A stretch of 37,905 nucleotides of DNA from an uncultured Acidovorax sp. (GTDB taxonomy: Bacteria > Pseudomonadota > Gammaproteobacteria > Burkholderiales > Burkholderiaceae_C), in contig CAJYKV010000006.1 in NCBI GenBank assembly GCA_913774955.1, positions 1 through 37,905 of the forward strand, given 5' to 3'. This document shows, piece after piece, positions 9,422-19,143 of the stretch. The notes below the pieces were generated by a model. It was not told the origin of the DNA. It saw nothing but the letters and a program-made list of their open reading frames with translations, and made no database searches. Each line of letters opens with the position of its first letter. The stretch's first letter is position 1. Position numbers and translations under genes: made by a program.

Positions 9422-10018
9422 TCAGTTGATCGGATTCTGGGCCGATGCCTTGGGCAGCAGGCTGGCGGACTCTTCTTCGCTGAGAACGCGGCGGGCGCCG
9501 TTGAAGCGGAGCTTCCAGTAGGAAGCGCTCATGTCCTCGACGCGGACTTCGGCGCCGGTACGGGGCGCATGAATGAACTTGCCTTCGCCGAGGTAGAGGC
9601 CCACGTGGCTGTAGGCGCGGCGCATGGTGTTGAAGAAGACGAGATCGCCGGGTTGGAGATCCTTCTTGTCGATCTTCTCGGTGGCCTCGGCCTGCTCATT
9701 GGCACGGCGGGGCAGTGCGAGCCCGACGGTCTGGCCATAGATTGCGCGGATGAAGCCGCTGCAATCGAAGCCGCTGTCGGCCGTATTGCCACCACGGCGG
9801 TAGGGCACGCCGAGGAATCCCATGGCGGTGGAGATCAGCTCGCCGGTACGGTCCTGGACGGAAGCTCGCACTTCCCGCAGCTGATTGAGCACCTGATGGC
9901 GGTCGATCAGGAACCGATCGAGGTCATCAGTGGCCGAGGCGGCTGCGTTGTTGTGGGGAGCGGCCTGGGCGGTGGCGCTGGCGCAAACCAGTAACAAAAG
10001 GCAAATCCAACGTGACAT
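9422..10018 (-). CDS. NlpC/P60-family cell-wall endopeptidase (C40)
   Basis: The protein is 198 residues from the preferred start MSRWICLLLLVCASATAQAA, a signal peptide cleaved after AQA. The catalytic domain covers about residues 60-185. The nucleophile is Cys86 in FDCSGFI, with His138 in YSHVGLYLG and His150 in KFIHAPRTG as the other catalytic residues. The GGNTADSGFDCSGF and LQPGDLVFFN blocks are typical. Such enzymes cleave peptide cross-bridges or stem peptides of peptidoglycan in the periplasm. An ATG six codons upstream is also in frame. A TTGACC/TACTCT pair (10048-10053 and 10027-10032, 15-nt spacing) lies just upstream and could be its promoter, with a very short leader. Confidence 0.92.
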   Translation of the reverse strand: MSRWICLLLLVCASATAQAAPHNNAAASATDDLDRFLIDRHQVLNQLREVRASVQDRTGELISTAMGFLGVPYRRGGNTADSGFDCSGFIRAIYGQTVGLALPRRANEQAEATEKIDKKDLQPGDLVFFNTMRRAYSHVGLYLGEGKFIHAPRTGAEVRVEDMSASYWKLRFNGARRVLSEEESASLLPKASAQNPIN

Positions 10019-10206
10019 GGGTCGCGAGAGTACCACGCCTCACGGCCGGTCAAAATGCAAAAAATGTTGCTGCAGGTCTTTTCTTCATCGGTTTAGCCTA
10101 TCGGACAAGTCCTACAGGCGGGGTGCGAACGTCTTCAGTGGTGGTGCAGGACAGCATCTCATGGATGCCCGGATCGCGTGTTGAAAGCTCACCAAAAGGG
10201 GTGTTG

Positions 10207-11373
10207 ATGCGTTTTTACAAGCAGTTGGCAGCTTTTGTGGTTTGTTCAGCCGTCTCCGCCACCGGCGCCTCGGCACAGCCCGTAGGGCCTGCAGCGCCCG
10301 CTCCCGTCGCTTCCCGAATGCCGGTTACGGTTGAACACATCACCGAAGGGTTATCGAACCCCTGGGGCCTCGCATTCCTGCCCGATGGCAGTTTCCTCAT
10401 CACGGAACGGCCTGGACGCCTGCGCATCGTGTCGGGCGATGGCCGTCTCGGGCCGCCGTTGCCGGGCCTGCCGAAGATCGATGCGGGTGGCCAGGGCGGG
10501 CTGCTGGACGTCATCACCGACGCACAGTTCGAGCGCAACCGGCGCATCTTCTTCTGTTTCTCCGAGCCCGGCGAAGGTAGAGGAAGCAACAACGGCACGG
10601 CATTGGCCAGCGCCGTGCTGCCCGCTGCCGGAAAAGCGCTGGAATCCGTGCGGGTGATCTTCCACCAGCAGCCCAAGGTGGCGAGCCGGCTGCATTTCGG
10701 TTGCCGCATCGCGCAGGCGGCGGACGGATCGCTGTTCCTGACGCTCGGCGAGCGCTTCGAGCGCAAGGACGATGCCCAGAAAACCGACAACCACCTCGGC
10801 AAGGTTGTGCATGTACAGCCCGACGGCAGCCCAGGTCCCGGCAATCCGTTCACGGACGCAAAGGGTGGCTTGCCTGAAATCTGGAGCTGGGGCCACCGGA
10901 ACGGGCAGGGCGCGGCCATCGGGCCTGACGGACGGCTCTGGATGCACGAGCACGGCCCCCAGGGCGGCGATGAACTCAACATCCCACAGGCGGGCCGCAA
11001 CTACGGCTGGCCGGTGGTCACCTTCGGCGAGAACTACGGCGGTGGAAAGATCGGCGAGGGCCTGACCCAGAAGTCCGGCATGGAACCGCCCGTGCACTAC
11101 TGGGTGCCGTCGATTGCACCCTCCGGCATGGCGTTCCTGACCAGCGACCGCTACGGCGCCGCGTGGAAAGGCAGCCTGTTCGTCGGCTCCCTGAAATTTG
11201 CGCGCCTGCACCGCCTGGAACTGAAGGACGGCCGCGTCGTGCGCGACGAATACCTGCTGGCCGACCTGGGCCAGCGCATCCGCGACGTGCGCCAAGGCCC
11301 CGACGGATGGCTCTACCTGCTCACCGACAGCCCGCAGGGCCAACTGCTGCGCCTGCGCCCCGCATCGCCATGA
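10207..11373 (+). CDS. PQQ-dependent aldose sugar dehydrogenase (YliI/Asd-like)
   Basis: The product is 388 residues with a signal peptide (AAFVVCSAVSATGASA, cleavage after ASA). It has the six-bladed beta-propeller pattern of soluble quinoprotein glucose dehydrogenases: LSNPWGLAFLPDGSFLITERPGRL, then GGLLDV, SWGHRNGQG, LWMHEHGPQGGDELN and GRNYGWP. These blocks surround the PQQ and calcium sites in E. coli YliI and the GdhB family, and the product would oxidise aldoses in the periplasm. The ATG at 10207 follows AAAGGGG with about 6 nt spacing; a GTG two codons earlier is possible. It is transcribed divergently from the NlpC/P60 gene. The substrate cannot be predicted. Confidence 0.9.
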   Translation: MRFYKQLAAFVVCSAVSATGASAQPVGPAAPAPVASRMPVTVEHITEGLSNPWGLAFLPDGSFLITERPGRLRIVSGDGRLGPPLPGLPKIDAGGQGGLLDVITDAQFERNRRIFFCFSEPGEGRGSNNGTALASAVLPAAGKALESVRVIFHQQPKVASRLHFGCRIAQAADGSLFLTLGERFERKDDAQKTDNHLGKVVHVQPDGSPGPGNPFTDAKGGLPEIWSWGHRNGQGAAIGPDGRLWMHEHGPQGGDELNIPQAGRNYGWPVVTFGENYGGGKIGEGLTQKSGMEPPVHYWVPSIAPSGMAFLTSDRYGAAWKGSLFVGSLKFARLHRLELKDGRVVRDEYLLADLGQRIRDVRQGPDGWLYLLTDSPQGQLLRLRPASP

Positions 11374-11725
11374 GGGCGTCTTTCACAGCGCACGGCACGG
11401 AAGGACATGAAGTGCAGTGAGTTGAAGGAAACGGACGATAAGGGGGCGTCATGGCAGAGCCCTCACCAGGCCGAGAGCGCCGGGTGGCCCCTGCAGCGAA
11501 ATCAAGGAGGAGGCCGCAGGCCGGGGGACAGTCGCGGAAGGGGCCACCCGGCGATCCCGGCCCGAGCGCAGATCCCGCGCATCCCTGCCCCCGCATTCCG
11601 CATTCGTGCACGGTCACACGGTCACACGGCCGCCATTCCCCGCCCCCTCCACCCCCATCGCTCCCCCACCGCCCAGGTCTTGCGACAATCCGACATCCCC
11701 CTCATCGGAACACCGCCCCCGCCCC
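11374..11725. other. 352-bp intergenic region with short tandem repeat
   Basis: No credible gene is seen here. At 11609-11629 the octamer CACGGTCA is repeated 2.6 times. A GACAAT hexamer at 11684-11689 could be the -10 of the downstream isochorismatase-family gene, but no -35 is obvious. The rest is C-rich on the plus strand. Confidence 0.45.
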
Positions 11726-12337
11726 ATGCTGCTAGACGCCCTCGAATCCCAACTCGTCCTGATCGACTACCAGGACCGCCTCATGCCCGCCATCTCCGAC
11801 GGCCCCGCCGTGCTCGCCAACGCACGCCGGCTCGCGCAGGCGGCCCGTGCCCTCGACGTACCCGTCTGGGGCACCGAACAGAACCCCTCCAGACTTGGAC
11901 AGAACGACCCCGCCCTGCGCGCCCTCTGCCGCAAAACCCTCGCCAAAATGCAATTCAGTGCCGCCGAGGAAGGCCTGGGCGAATGGCTGCGCCCGCCGGC
12001 CCGTCCGCAGCAGGGCGGCAACGCCCGCAGCCTCCCGCGCCACCTCCAGAAACCTGTGGCCCATCAGCCCGCCGACGCGCGCAGCAGCATCGTGCTCGCC
12101 GGCTGCGAGGCCCACGTATGCCTGCTGCAAACCGCCCTCGACCTGCTGGAAGACGAATTCGAGATCTGGGTCGTCACCGACGCCTGCGGCTCCCGCACCG
12201 AGCGCAACCGCGACGCCGCGTTCGACCGTCTCGCCGGCGCCGGCGCGGAACTCGTGACCACCGAAATGGTGATCTTCGAATGGCTGCGCGGCTGCGAACA
12301 CGCGGAATTCAAGGACATGCTCGCGCTGGTGAAGTAA
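11726..12337 (+). CDS. Isochorismatase-family cysteine hydrolase
   Basis: The product is 203 residues starting MLLDALESQLVLIDYQDRLM. The catalytic triad of the isochorismatase/nicotinamidase superfamily is visible: Asp14 (VLIDYQ), Lys74 (LAKMQFSAA) and Cys132 (GCEAHVCLLQTA). It lacks the helical carrier domain of EntB-type isochorismatases and resembles YcaC-like hydrolases, whose substrates are mostly unknown. The frame is open further upstream, but the ATG at 11726 gives the family start. A Pro/Gln/Gly-rich insertion (about residues 90-118) lies between Lys and Cys and is longer than in many relatives. It is separated by 211 bp from prpE with no sign of coupling. Confidence 0.87.
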   Translation: MLLDALESQLVLIDYQDRLMPAISDGPAVLANARRLAQAARALDVPVWGTEQNPSRLGQNDPALRALCRKTLAKMQFSAAEEGLGEWLRPPARPQQGGNARSLPRHLQKPVAHQPADARSSIVLAGCEAHVCLLQTALDLLEDEFEIWVVTDACGSRTERNRDAAFDRLAGAGAELVTTEMVIFEWLRGCEHAEFKDMLALVK

Positions 12338-12548
12338 CCAGGCCACCAGGCAAGCCGGTCAACACGCACGCACGGCTGCCCGGCGGGAGAGTGGCTGTGG
12401 CGACTGCGGCGGCCGTTTCGCCGGCGGAGTGCGCGCACCGCGGCGTCAGCCTGCCGCAAGCGCATGGTGGATGATGGAGCCCGCGCGGCCCGGGCCAACC
12501 GGCCCGCGGCCCGCGTGTGCGGGCCATAACAACCACCAGGAGACCTCG

Positions 12549-14516
12549 ATGGGCCCCCATGCCGAATCCGCCGCGTATGCGGCATTCCACCAGCGCTCCC
12601 TTGCCGAGCGGGACGCCTTCTGGGCCGAGCAGGCCCGACTCATCGACTGGCAGGCGCCGCCGCAGCGCATCTGCAACTACGACCGGCCGCCGTTCGCGCG
12701 CTGGTTCGAAGGCGGCACCACCAACCTCTGCCACAACGCGGTCGACCGGCACCTGCCGGAGCGCGCCGGGCAGACGGCGCTGATAGCGATCTCGTCCGAG
12801 ACCGACACGGAGCGCAGCTACAGCTTCGCCGAGCTGCACTCCGAAGTGCAGCGCATGGCGGCGGCGTTGCGGTCGCTGGGAGTGGAGCGCGGCGACCGCG
12901 TGCTGATCTACATGCCGATGGTGGCCGAGGCGGCGTTCGCGATGCTGGCGTGCGCCCGGATCGGCGCGCTGCACTCGGTGGTGTTCGGCGGGTTCGCCTC
13001 GGGCGCGCTCGCCTCCCGCATCGACGATGCGGAGCCGGTGGCCATCGTGAGTGCCGACGCGGGCTCGCGTGGCGGCAAGGTGGTGCCGTACAAGCCGCTT
13101 CTGGACGAGGCGCTGCGCCTCGCCCGCCACCGCCCCCGCGCGGTGGTGCTGGTGGACCGCGGCCTCGCGCCCATGGAACTGCAGGACGGCCGCGACCACG
13201 GCTGGGCTGCGCTGCGCGCCCGCCATCTGGACGCGCAGGTGGCATGCGAATGGCTGGACTCCACGCACCCGAGCTACACGCTCTACACCAGCGGAACCAC
13301 GGGCCGGCCCAAGGGCGTGCAGCGCGACACCGGCGGCTACGCGGTGGCGCTCGCGGCGAGCATGCGGCACATCTTCGGCGTGGGGGCCGAGGGTTCAGGC
13401 GCCGGCGCCCAGGACGGCAGCGCCGGAACCGCGGGCCGCGCGCAACGCGGCGTCTTCTTCGCGACCAGCGACATCGGCTGGGTCGTGGGACACAGCTACA
13501 TCGTCTACGGCCCGCTGATCGCCGGCATGGCGACGGTGATGTACGAGGGACTGCCGGTGCGCCCGGACGCGGGCGTGTGGTGGCGCATCGTCGAGCGGCA
13601 CCGCGTGACGCACATGTTCTCGGCGCCGACGGCGGTGCGGGTGCTGAAGAAGCAGGACCCGGAATGGCTCCGGCGCTATGACCTCTCCAGCCTCCAGGCC
13701 CTGTGGCTCGCGGGCGAGCCGCTGGATGCGCCGACGGCGCAGTGGATCGGCGACGCGCTGGGCGTGCCGATCGTCGACAACTACTGGCAGACCGAGACGG
13801 GATGGCCGATCCTGACGCTCGCCAACGGCGTGGAGCCGCAGGCGGCACGCGCCGGCAGCCCCGGCAAGGCCATGTACGGCTACGACGTGAAGCTGCTCGA
13901 CCAGGCGACGGGCGAAGAGCTCACGGCCCCCGGCGAGAAGGGTGTGCTCGCGATCGAGGGGCCGCTGCCCCCTGGCTGCATGCAGACCGTCTGGCGGGAT
14001 GACGCGCGTTTCGTGCAGACGTACTGGAACGGCATTCCGGGGCGGCTGATCTACAGCACCTTCGACTGGGGCATCCGCGACGATGACGGCTACTACTTCA
14101 TCCTCGGGCGCACGGACGACGTGATCAACGTGGCCGGACACCGGCTGGGCACGCGCGAGATCGAGGAAAGCATCGCCGCCCACCCGCAGGTGGCGGAGGT
14201 GGCCGTGGTCGGCGTGGCCGACGCGCTCAAGGGCCAGGTGGCGCTCGCCTTCGCCGTGGCGCGCGATCCCGCCGCCGCGGCCGACGACGCGGCGCGCCGC
14301 CGGCTGGAAGCCGAGGTCATGCAGCTCGTGGACCAGCGGCTGGGGGCGGTGGCGCGGCCGGCGCGTGTGCATTTCGTGGCGCTGCTGCCCAAGACGCGCA
14401 GCGGCAAGCTGCTGCGCCGGGCGTTGCAGGCCGTGGCCGAGCGCCGCGATCCGGGCGACCTCACCACCATGGAGGATCCTTCGGCGCTGCAGCAGGTGAA
14501 GGACCTGATCGGATAG
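12549..14516 (+). CDS. prpE: Propionyl-CoA synthetase (propionate--CoA ligase)
   Basis: This 655-residue AMP-forming acyl-CoA synthetase activates propionate with ATP and CoA through an acyl-adenylate. Visible elements are an ACAS_N-type N-terminus (AFHQRSLAERDAFWAEQA), the ATP-binding loop TLYTSGTTGRPKGV near residue 250, DNYWQTETGWP near 415, and GRTDDVINVAGHRLGTREIEE near 520. The catalytic lysine is in KTRSGKLLRRAL near 619; its acetylation is the usual post-translational switch in this family. It is called PrpE rather than Acs because of the SADAGSRGGKVVPYKPLLDEA and QRDTGGYAVAL segments. Gly/Ala-rich residues ~277-300 form an apparent insertion. AGGAG at 12538-12542 supports the ATG. 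A Pat-like acetyltransferase that could control it is encoded at 27121. Confidence 0.93.
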   Translation: MGPHAESAAYAAFHQRSLAERDAFWAEQARLIDWQAPPQRICNYDRPPFARWFEGGTTNLCHNAVDRHLPERAGQTALIAISSETDTERSYSFAELHSEVQRMAAALRSLGVERGDRVLIYMPMVAEAAFAMLACARIGALHSVVFGGFASGALASRIDDAEPVAIVSADAGSRGGKVVPYKPLLDEALRLARHRPRAVVLVDRGLAPMELQDGRDHGWAALRARHLDAQVACEWLDSTHPSYTLYTSGTTGRPKGVQRDTGGYAVALAASMRHIFGVGAEGSGAGAQDGSAGTAGRAQRGVFFATSDIGWVVGHSYIVYGPLIAGMATVMYEGLPVRPDAGVWWRIVERHRVTHMFSAPTAVRVLKKQDPEWLRRYDLSSLQALWLAGEPLDAPTAQWIGDALGVPIVDNYWQTETGWPILTLANGVEPQAARAGSPGKAMYGYDVKLLDQATGEELTAPGEKGVLAIEGPLPPGCMQTVWRDDARFVQTYWNGIPGRLIYSTFDWGIRDDDGYYFILGRTDDVINVAGHRLGTREIEESIAAHPQVAEVAVVGVADALKGQVALAFAVARDPAAAADDAARRRLEAEVMQLVDQRLGAVARPARVHFVALLPKTRSGKLLRRALQAVAERRDPGDLTTMEDPSALQQVKDLIG

Positions 14517-14556
14517 GACGGCGCAGCGCGCAGCGCGACGGCGGCCGGGAGCGCGC

Positions 14557-17500
14557 TCAGCCCACGGCCTCTCGGCGCCAGCTGTCGGGAGCGCGCCAGG
14601 CGCTGGCCCAGCCCGCGAACTCCTCCGCCGCCATCGGCCGGGAAATGCAGTATCCCTGGGCCAGCGTGCAGCCCAGCCGCAGCAGGGTCGCGCCCTGCGC
14701 CTCGGTCTCCACGCCCTCGGCGACGATGGAGTAGCCGAAGGAGTGCGCGAGCCCGATCACGCCCTTCACGATGGCGAAGTCTCCGCGGTCGCTCATCATG
14801 CCGCTCACGAAGCTGCGGTCGAGCTTGAGGGTGTCCATCGGCAGCCGCCTCAGGTAGGACAGCGAGGAGTAGCCGGTGCCGAAATCGTCGAGCGACACCG
14901 TCGCCCCGAGCAGGCGCAACTGCGTGAGCTGGGGTGCCACGTGCTCCATGTCGTAGAGGGCCGCGCTTTCGGTGATTTCCAGGTCGAGCAGCCGGGCCGG
15001 CATATCGGGGCACTGCGCGAGCCGGCCGGCCACCCACTGGGCGAAATCCTGCTGCTGCAGATGCCGCGCGGAAATGTTCACGCTCACCGGCAGCTCCAGG
15101 CCCCGGGCGCGCAGCATCCCGATGAGTCTGAGTGCCGAATTCACCGCCCATTCGCCGAAGAGGGCTTCCATCTCCGTGTTTTCGATGAGCGGCAGGAAAG
15201 CGCCCGGCGCGAGCAGGCCCCGCTCCGGATGCTTCCACCGTGCCAGCGCCTCGGCGCCCACCACCAGGCCCGAGCGCATGTCCACCTTCGGCTGCAGGTA
15301 GAGCACGAACTGGCCGTGCGACAGGGCATCGCGCAGGCGCCGTGCCTGGTCGACGGAGGCCTCGCGCGCCCGCTCCTGCGCGGCGTCGAACGCCTGCACG
15401 CGGTTGCGGCCCCCCTGCTTGGCGCCGTACATGGCGTGATCGGCATGGCGCAGCAGCGCGTCGGCATCGGCACCGTCCTCGGGGTAGAGCGTGTAGCCGA
15501 CGCTTGCCGTCACCGTGGCGTGCTCCGTGCCGAGCGTGTAGGGCGCCGAGAGGTTGTCCATGAGGCGGTGCAGCAGCTCTTCGGCTTCGGTGCGGGTGCG
15601 CAAGCCGGGCAGCAGGATGACGAACTCGTCGCCCCCAAGCCGGGCCACGCAATCCACGGGCCGCAGCGCCCGCAGCAGGCGCCCGGCCACGATCACGAGC
15701 AGGCGGTCACCTGCGCTGTGGCCCAGCCGGTCGTTGACGGGTTTGAACCCGTCGAGATCGAGATAGGCCACGCCCAGCAGCCGGCCGTCCTGCTGCGCAC
15801 CCGCCATGGCCTGCTCCAGCCGGCTTGCCAGCTGCACGCGGTTGGGCAGGCCGGTCAGCGCGTCGAAATGGGCCAGGCGGTGCAGCAGGTCTTCCTGCAC
15901 GCGCTGGCTGGTCACGTCCATGGCCACGCCGAGCATCCGGCGCGGGCGGCCGCGCGCGTCGTGGTCGACGACCTTGCCGAGGTGCCGCACCCAGCGCCCG
16001 TTCGCGCCGGGGTCGCCCCCCCTCGCTGCGTGCGTGCGCGACGTGGAGGGCGAGGACGGCAAGGCCACGTGCCACGTGGCGTCGAAGTGGGAGTCCGGTC
16101 CGGCGAGGTGGCGCTCCAGTTCCTGCGTGACGGTGTCGATGTCGCCGGGGGCCATGCCGCTGGTCCAGTGGACGCCGTCCGCGGCCGCGGTGCCCTGCGT
16201 GTCCGGCAGCCCATGGAGTTCACGCCAGCGTGCATCCCCGGCGACCGTGCCGGTAGCGAGGTTCCAGTCCCACAGGCCGAGGGAGGCAGCGGACAGGGTG
16301 AGCGACAGCAGGGCCTCGCGTTCGCGCACGAGGTCTTCGCCGCGCTTGCGCTCGGTGATGTCGTAGGCCGACACCAGCCACACGGGTACCCCGTCCAGTT
16401 CCGCGGCATGCATGGACTGCAGCAGGGTGCGGGTGCCGCCGTTGCGGGTATGCACGGCGATTTCCAGGCCGTTGTGCACGGTCCGGCCGCTCATGTCGTG
16501 TAGCAGCCGCCGCCGGCCCTCCGGAGTGAAGATGCCGAGTTCGATCGCGGTGCGGCCGATCGCCTGCTCCCGCGGGATGCCGGTCAGCCGTTCCCAGGCC
16601 TTGTTGACCACCAGGTAGGTGCCATTCGCCCGCTCCGACATCAGCACGGGATAGGGCATGAGCTCGAAGAGGTGCATGAAGCGGTCTTCGGACTGGGTGA
16701 GCCGCTCGGCGGCGCGCCGCCAGCCGTCGATGTCCTGGATGATGCCGCGCATGCCCGTCGCCACGCCGTCCCGCAGCACCGGCTCCGCATGGATCCGGAC
16801 CCAGACGGCGCGGCCGTCGTCGGCCCGCTGCACCTGCAGCTCCATGCTCCAGCCCGAGGCGGTCTCCAGGCCGTGGCGCATATAGCCGTCCAGCGGCGCC
16901 CGGAACGGCTCGACCACGAAACGGTCCAGGTATTCGGCGGGGCAGGGGAGGCGGGAGCCGCGGGGCACTCCGTGGATGTCGAAACACGCGTCCGACCAGT
17001 ACACGAGCCCGATGCCGCGCCCGTGCTCCCAGACGCCCAGCCCGGCCATGTGGCCCGCCTGCAACAGCAGTCCGTGCGCCGCGGCGAGCTGATCGTGCGC
17101 ACGCTGGGTCTCGGACGTGTCCTGGAAGATGGAGACCAGGCAGTCGCGGTCGCCGACGCGCATTTTCCGGGCGGAGAACAGCCCGGTGATGGTCCGGGTC
17201 CCGCTCAGCAGCGTGGCGGGCATCTTCTCGACGTAGCCCTGCCGGCGCAGCAGTTCCGTCATGCGCTCGCGTTCCTCTGCAGACGCCCAGACGCCCAGGT
17301 CGAGGGTGGTGCGGCCCAATGCCTGCTCGCGGGCGACGCCGAAAATCTTCGTGAATGCGGGATTCACATCGATGCAGAGACCGTCGTCGACGGCCGTGAT
17401 GGCGGCTGCATCGGGCAGCATCTGGTAGAGGACCGATTGCTGCTCGTGTACCCGCCGGGCGGCTTCCTGCTCGTCGCGCACGGGCGTGGCGTCCAGCATG

Positions 17501-18075
17501 GCCTGCAGGTCGGCCTGGCGGCGCAGCAGCGCATCGGTGGTGCGCGCCCGTGCGATCACCAGAAGGGCCCCGCCCCCGAGGACCAGGGCGCCCGCGAGCG
17601 TCGGCCAGAACGGCGCGCCGGTCCATGCGCGCGCGGCCGGGGCCAGCGTCGCCGCCAGGCCGATGACCGCAACCCCGCCGAGCCCCGGCCGGCGCATTTT
17701 CCGCAATGCGCCCCAGGCGCAGCCCAGGGCCCAGGCACTGGCGAGCAGGCCCGCGCCCGCGCCCGAGGTGTTCGGACGGAAGGCCGCTTCACCCACCGTG
17801 GCGGCGAGCCCGCTCAAGGCCCCGGCCAGGGGGCCGAGGCATGCGGCGGCGATGGCGGTGGGAACCGCGTCCGCCGAAGACGCCGCCCAGAGGGAAAGGC
17901 ACGATGCAGCCCCCGCAGCCAGGCCGCCGCCCGTCTGCAGCCACCGGCCCGGGGGCGTGGCGGCCAGCCGGCGGGTGGGCACGAGGGCCAGCGCCGCGAC
18001 CAGCGCCACATGGATCCAGAGCAGCACCCCGGTATCAATGGCCATTTCGCAGGGGCGATCCGGCCATGCGAACAC
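14557..18075 (-). CDS. Membrane-anchored PAS/GGDEF/EAL cyclic-di-GMP protein
   Basis: This is a 1,172-residue protein. The first ~190 residues are hydrophobic and Gly/Ala-rich, with about five membrane segments and LGPLAGALSGLAATVGEAAFR, resembling a 5TM receptor of the LytS type. Four PAS-like regions follow (about residues 215-720). The diguanylate cyclase domain has an intact LGGDEF (about residue 810), and RPVD lies exactly five residues before GGDEF, the position of the inhibitory I-site. The EAL domain is also complete: GAEALARW, SVNISARHLQ, EITESA, LDDFGTGYSS, LKLDRSFV and EGVET. Both synthesis and hydrolysis of c-di-GMP are therefore possible; the net activity cannot be read from sequence. 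A second in-frame ATG at 18045 is an equally good start. Confidence 0.92.
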   Translation of the reverse strand: MFAWPDRPCEMAIDTGVLLWIHVALVAALALVPTRRLAATPPGRWLQTGGGLAAGAASCLSLWAASSADAVPTAIAAACLGPLAGALSGLAATVGEAAFRPNTSGAGAGLLASAWALGCAWGALRKMRRPGLGGVAVIGLAATLAPAARAWTGAPFWPTLAGALVLGGGALLVIARARTTDALLRRQADLQAMLDATPVRDEQEAARRVHEQQSVLYQMLPDAAAITAVDDGLCIDVNPAFTKIFGVAREQALGRTTLDLGVWASAEERERMTELLRRQGYVEKMPATLLSGTRTITGLFSARKMRVGDRDCLVSIFQDTSETQRAHDQLAAAHGLLLQAGHMAGLGVWEHGRGIGLVYWSDACFDIHGVPRGSRLPCPAEYLDRFVVEPFRAPLDGYMRHGLETASGWSMELQVQRADDGRAVWVRIHAEPVLRDGVATGMRGIIQDIDGWRRAAERLTQSEDRFMHLFELMPYPVLMSERANGTYLVVNKAWERLTGIPREQAIGRTAIELGIFTPEGRRRLLHDMSGRTVHNGLEIAVHTRNGGTRTLLQSMHAAELDGVPVWLVSAYDITERKRGEDLVREREALLSLTLSAASLGLWDWNLATGTVAGDARWRELHGLPDTQGTAAADGVHWTSGMAPGDIDTVTQELERHLAGPDSHFDATWHVALPSSPSTSRTHAARGGDPGANGRWVRHLGKVVDHDARGRPRRMLGVAMDVTSQRVQEDLLHRLAHFDALTGLPNRVQLASRLEQAMAGAQQDGRLLGVAYLDLDGFKPVNDRLGHSAGDRLLVIVAGRLLRALRPVDCVARLGGDEFVILLPGLRTRTEAEELLHRLMDNLSAPYTLGTEHATVTASVGYTLYPEDGADADALLRHADHAMYGAKQGGRNRVQAFDAAQERAREASVDQARRLRDALSHGQFVLYLQPKVDMRSGLVVGAEALARWKHPERGLLAPGAFLPLIENTEMEALFGEWAVNSALRLIGMLRARGLELPVSVNISARHLQQQDFAQWVAGRLAQCPDMPARLLDLEITESAALYDMEHVAPQLTQLRLLGATVSLDDFGTGYSSLSYLRRLPMDTLKLDRSFVSGMMSDRGDFAIVKGVIGLAHSFGYSIVAEGVETEAQGATLLRLGCTLAQGYCISRPMAAEEFAGWASAWRAPDSWRREAVG

Positions 18076-18234
18076 CCGCCTGGAGGGCAGTGCGGGCGCG
18101 GGCGGGGCGGGCGATGTCGTGCATACGGTCGAGTTTAAAGCTCTACCGTGTCAGCGTCCGTATGGCCCGTATCGGGGTTTCCACACGCTTGCGCCGCCGC
18201 TGGATTCCGGCTTTCTGCCTCGCAGAATGCCCGG

Positions 18235-19143
18235 TCAGCGCCGCCGCGGGCCTACCAACCCGGTGGACAGAAGGGTGCCGCCCACGATGATGCCGCCGCA
18301 CAGGACCATCCAGGGCGTCACGGATTCCCCGAGGAACAGCACGCCATAGGCCACGGCGAAGACCGGCGCCAGGAACGTGACGGCCAGGGCCCGGCTGGGC
18401 CCGGCGTGCGCGATCAGCCGGAAGTACAGGATGTAGGCGATACCGGTGCACAACACGGCGATGGCGATGATCGCGGCCCAGGCGCGCAGGCCCGGGGCCT
18501 GGGATGGCCAGGCCCACAGCGCCGGGACGGCGAGCGCCAGCGCGGCGCCCAGCTGGCTGCCGGTGGCAGTGGCCAGCGGCGGCAGCCCGACGAGGTACCG
18601 GCGCGCATAGCTGGCGCCGACGGCGTAGGAGGTGGTGGCCAGCAGGCAGGCGCCCATGGCCCATCCCGCGTGGCCCGACTTGAAGCCGATGGCCGCGGGC
18701 GCCCTCCAGGCCAGCAGGGCCACGCCCAGGAAACCCAGCGCCAGTCCGGCCCAGCGCAGCCGGCCGATGCGGTCGCCCAGCCAGATCCAGGCCACGAGTG
18801 CCCCGAACAGCGGCACGGTGGCGTTGAGGATGGAGGACAGGCCGGTGGTGATGTGCAGCACGGCCCAGGCGTAGAGCGCGAAGGGTATGGCGGAATTGAC
18901 GATGCCGCCCAGGAGGATGGGTTTCCAGTGGCGGCGAAGGGCCGGCCATTGGCCCTGGCGCAGCAGGATGGGCCAGAGGAAGAGCGTCGCGAGCGCCACG
19001 CGCAGCCCGGCCGTGGGCAGCGGGCCGAACTCCGATGCGCCCATGCGCATGAACAGGAAGGATGCGCCCCACAGCGCCGACAGCACCAGGAATTCGCCCA
19101 GCCAGTCGCGTGCCGGCGCTCCGGCGGCGGCCGCCGCGCTCAC
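18235..19143 (-). CDS. DMT-superfamily (EamA) transporter
   Basis: The product is a 302-residue inner-membrane protein with ten predicted hydrophobic segments in two EamA repeats. The first repeat starts LVLSALWGASFLFMRMG and includes NSAIPFALYAWAVLHITTGLSSILNATVPLFGALV; the second ends RALAVTFLAPVFAVAYGVLFLGE. These are typical drug/metabolite exporters. The start is GTG at 19143, overlapping the stop of the upstream ogt gene by a GTGA, so translation is coupled. Its substrate is unknown. Placement as the third gene of an alkylation-repair operon is curious and may simply reflect cotranscription. Confidence 0.88.
   Translation of the reverse strand: MSAAAAAGAPARDWLGEFLVLSALWGASFLFMRMGASEFGPLPTAGLRVALATLFLWPILLRQGQWPALRRHWKPILLGGIVNSAIPFALYAWAVLHITTGLSSILNATVPLFGALVAWIWLGDRIGRLRWAGLALGFLGVALLAWRAPAAIGFKSGHAGWAMGACLLATTSYAVGASYARRYLVGLPPLATATGSQLGAALALAVPALWAWPSQAPGLRAWAAIIAIAVLCTGIAYILYFRLIAHAGPSRALAVTFLAPVFAVAYGVLFLGESVTPWMVLCGGIIVGGTLLSTGLVGPRRR

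Noticed and set aside
10103-10112. GGACAAGTCC palindrome between the NlpC/P60 and sugar dehydrogenase genes considered as an operator
   Set aside because: Only four base pairs per half-site; too short to claim without other copies.
16672-18138. Plus-strand open frame of 488 codons opposite the GGDEF/EAL gene
   Set aside because: Shadow frame without domains; the minus strand encodes well-defined PAS, GGDEF and EAL domains.
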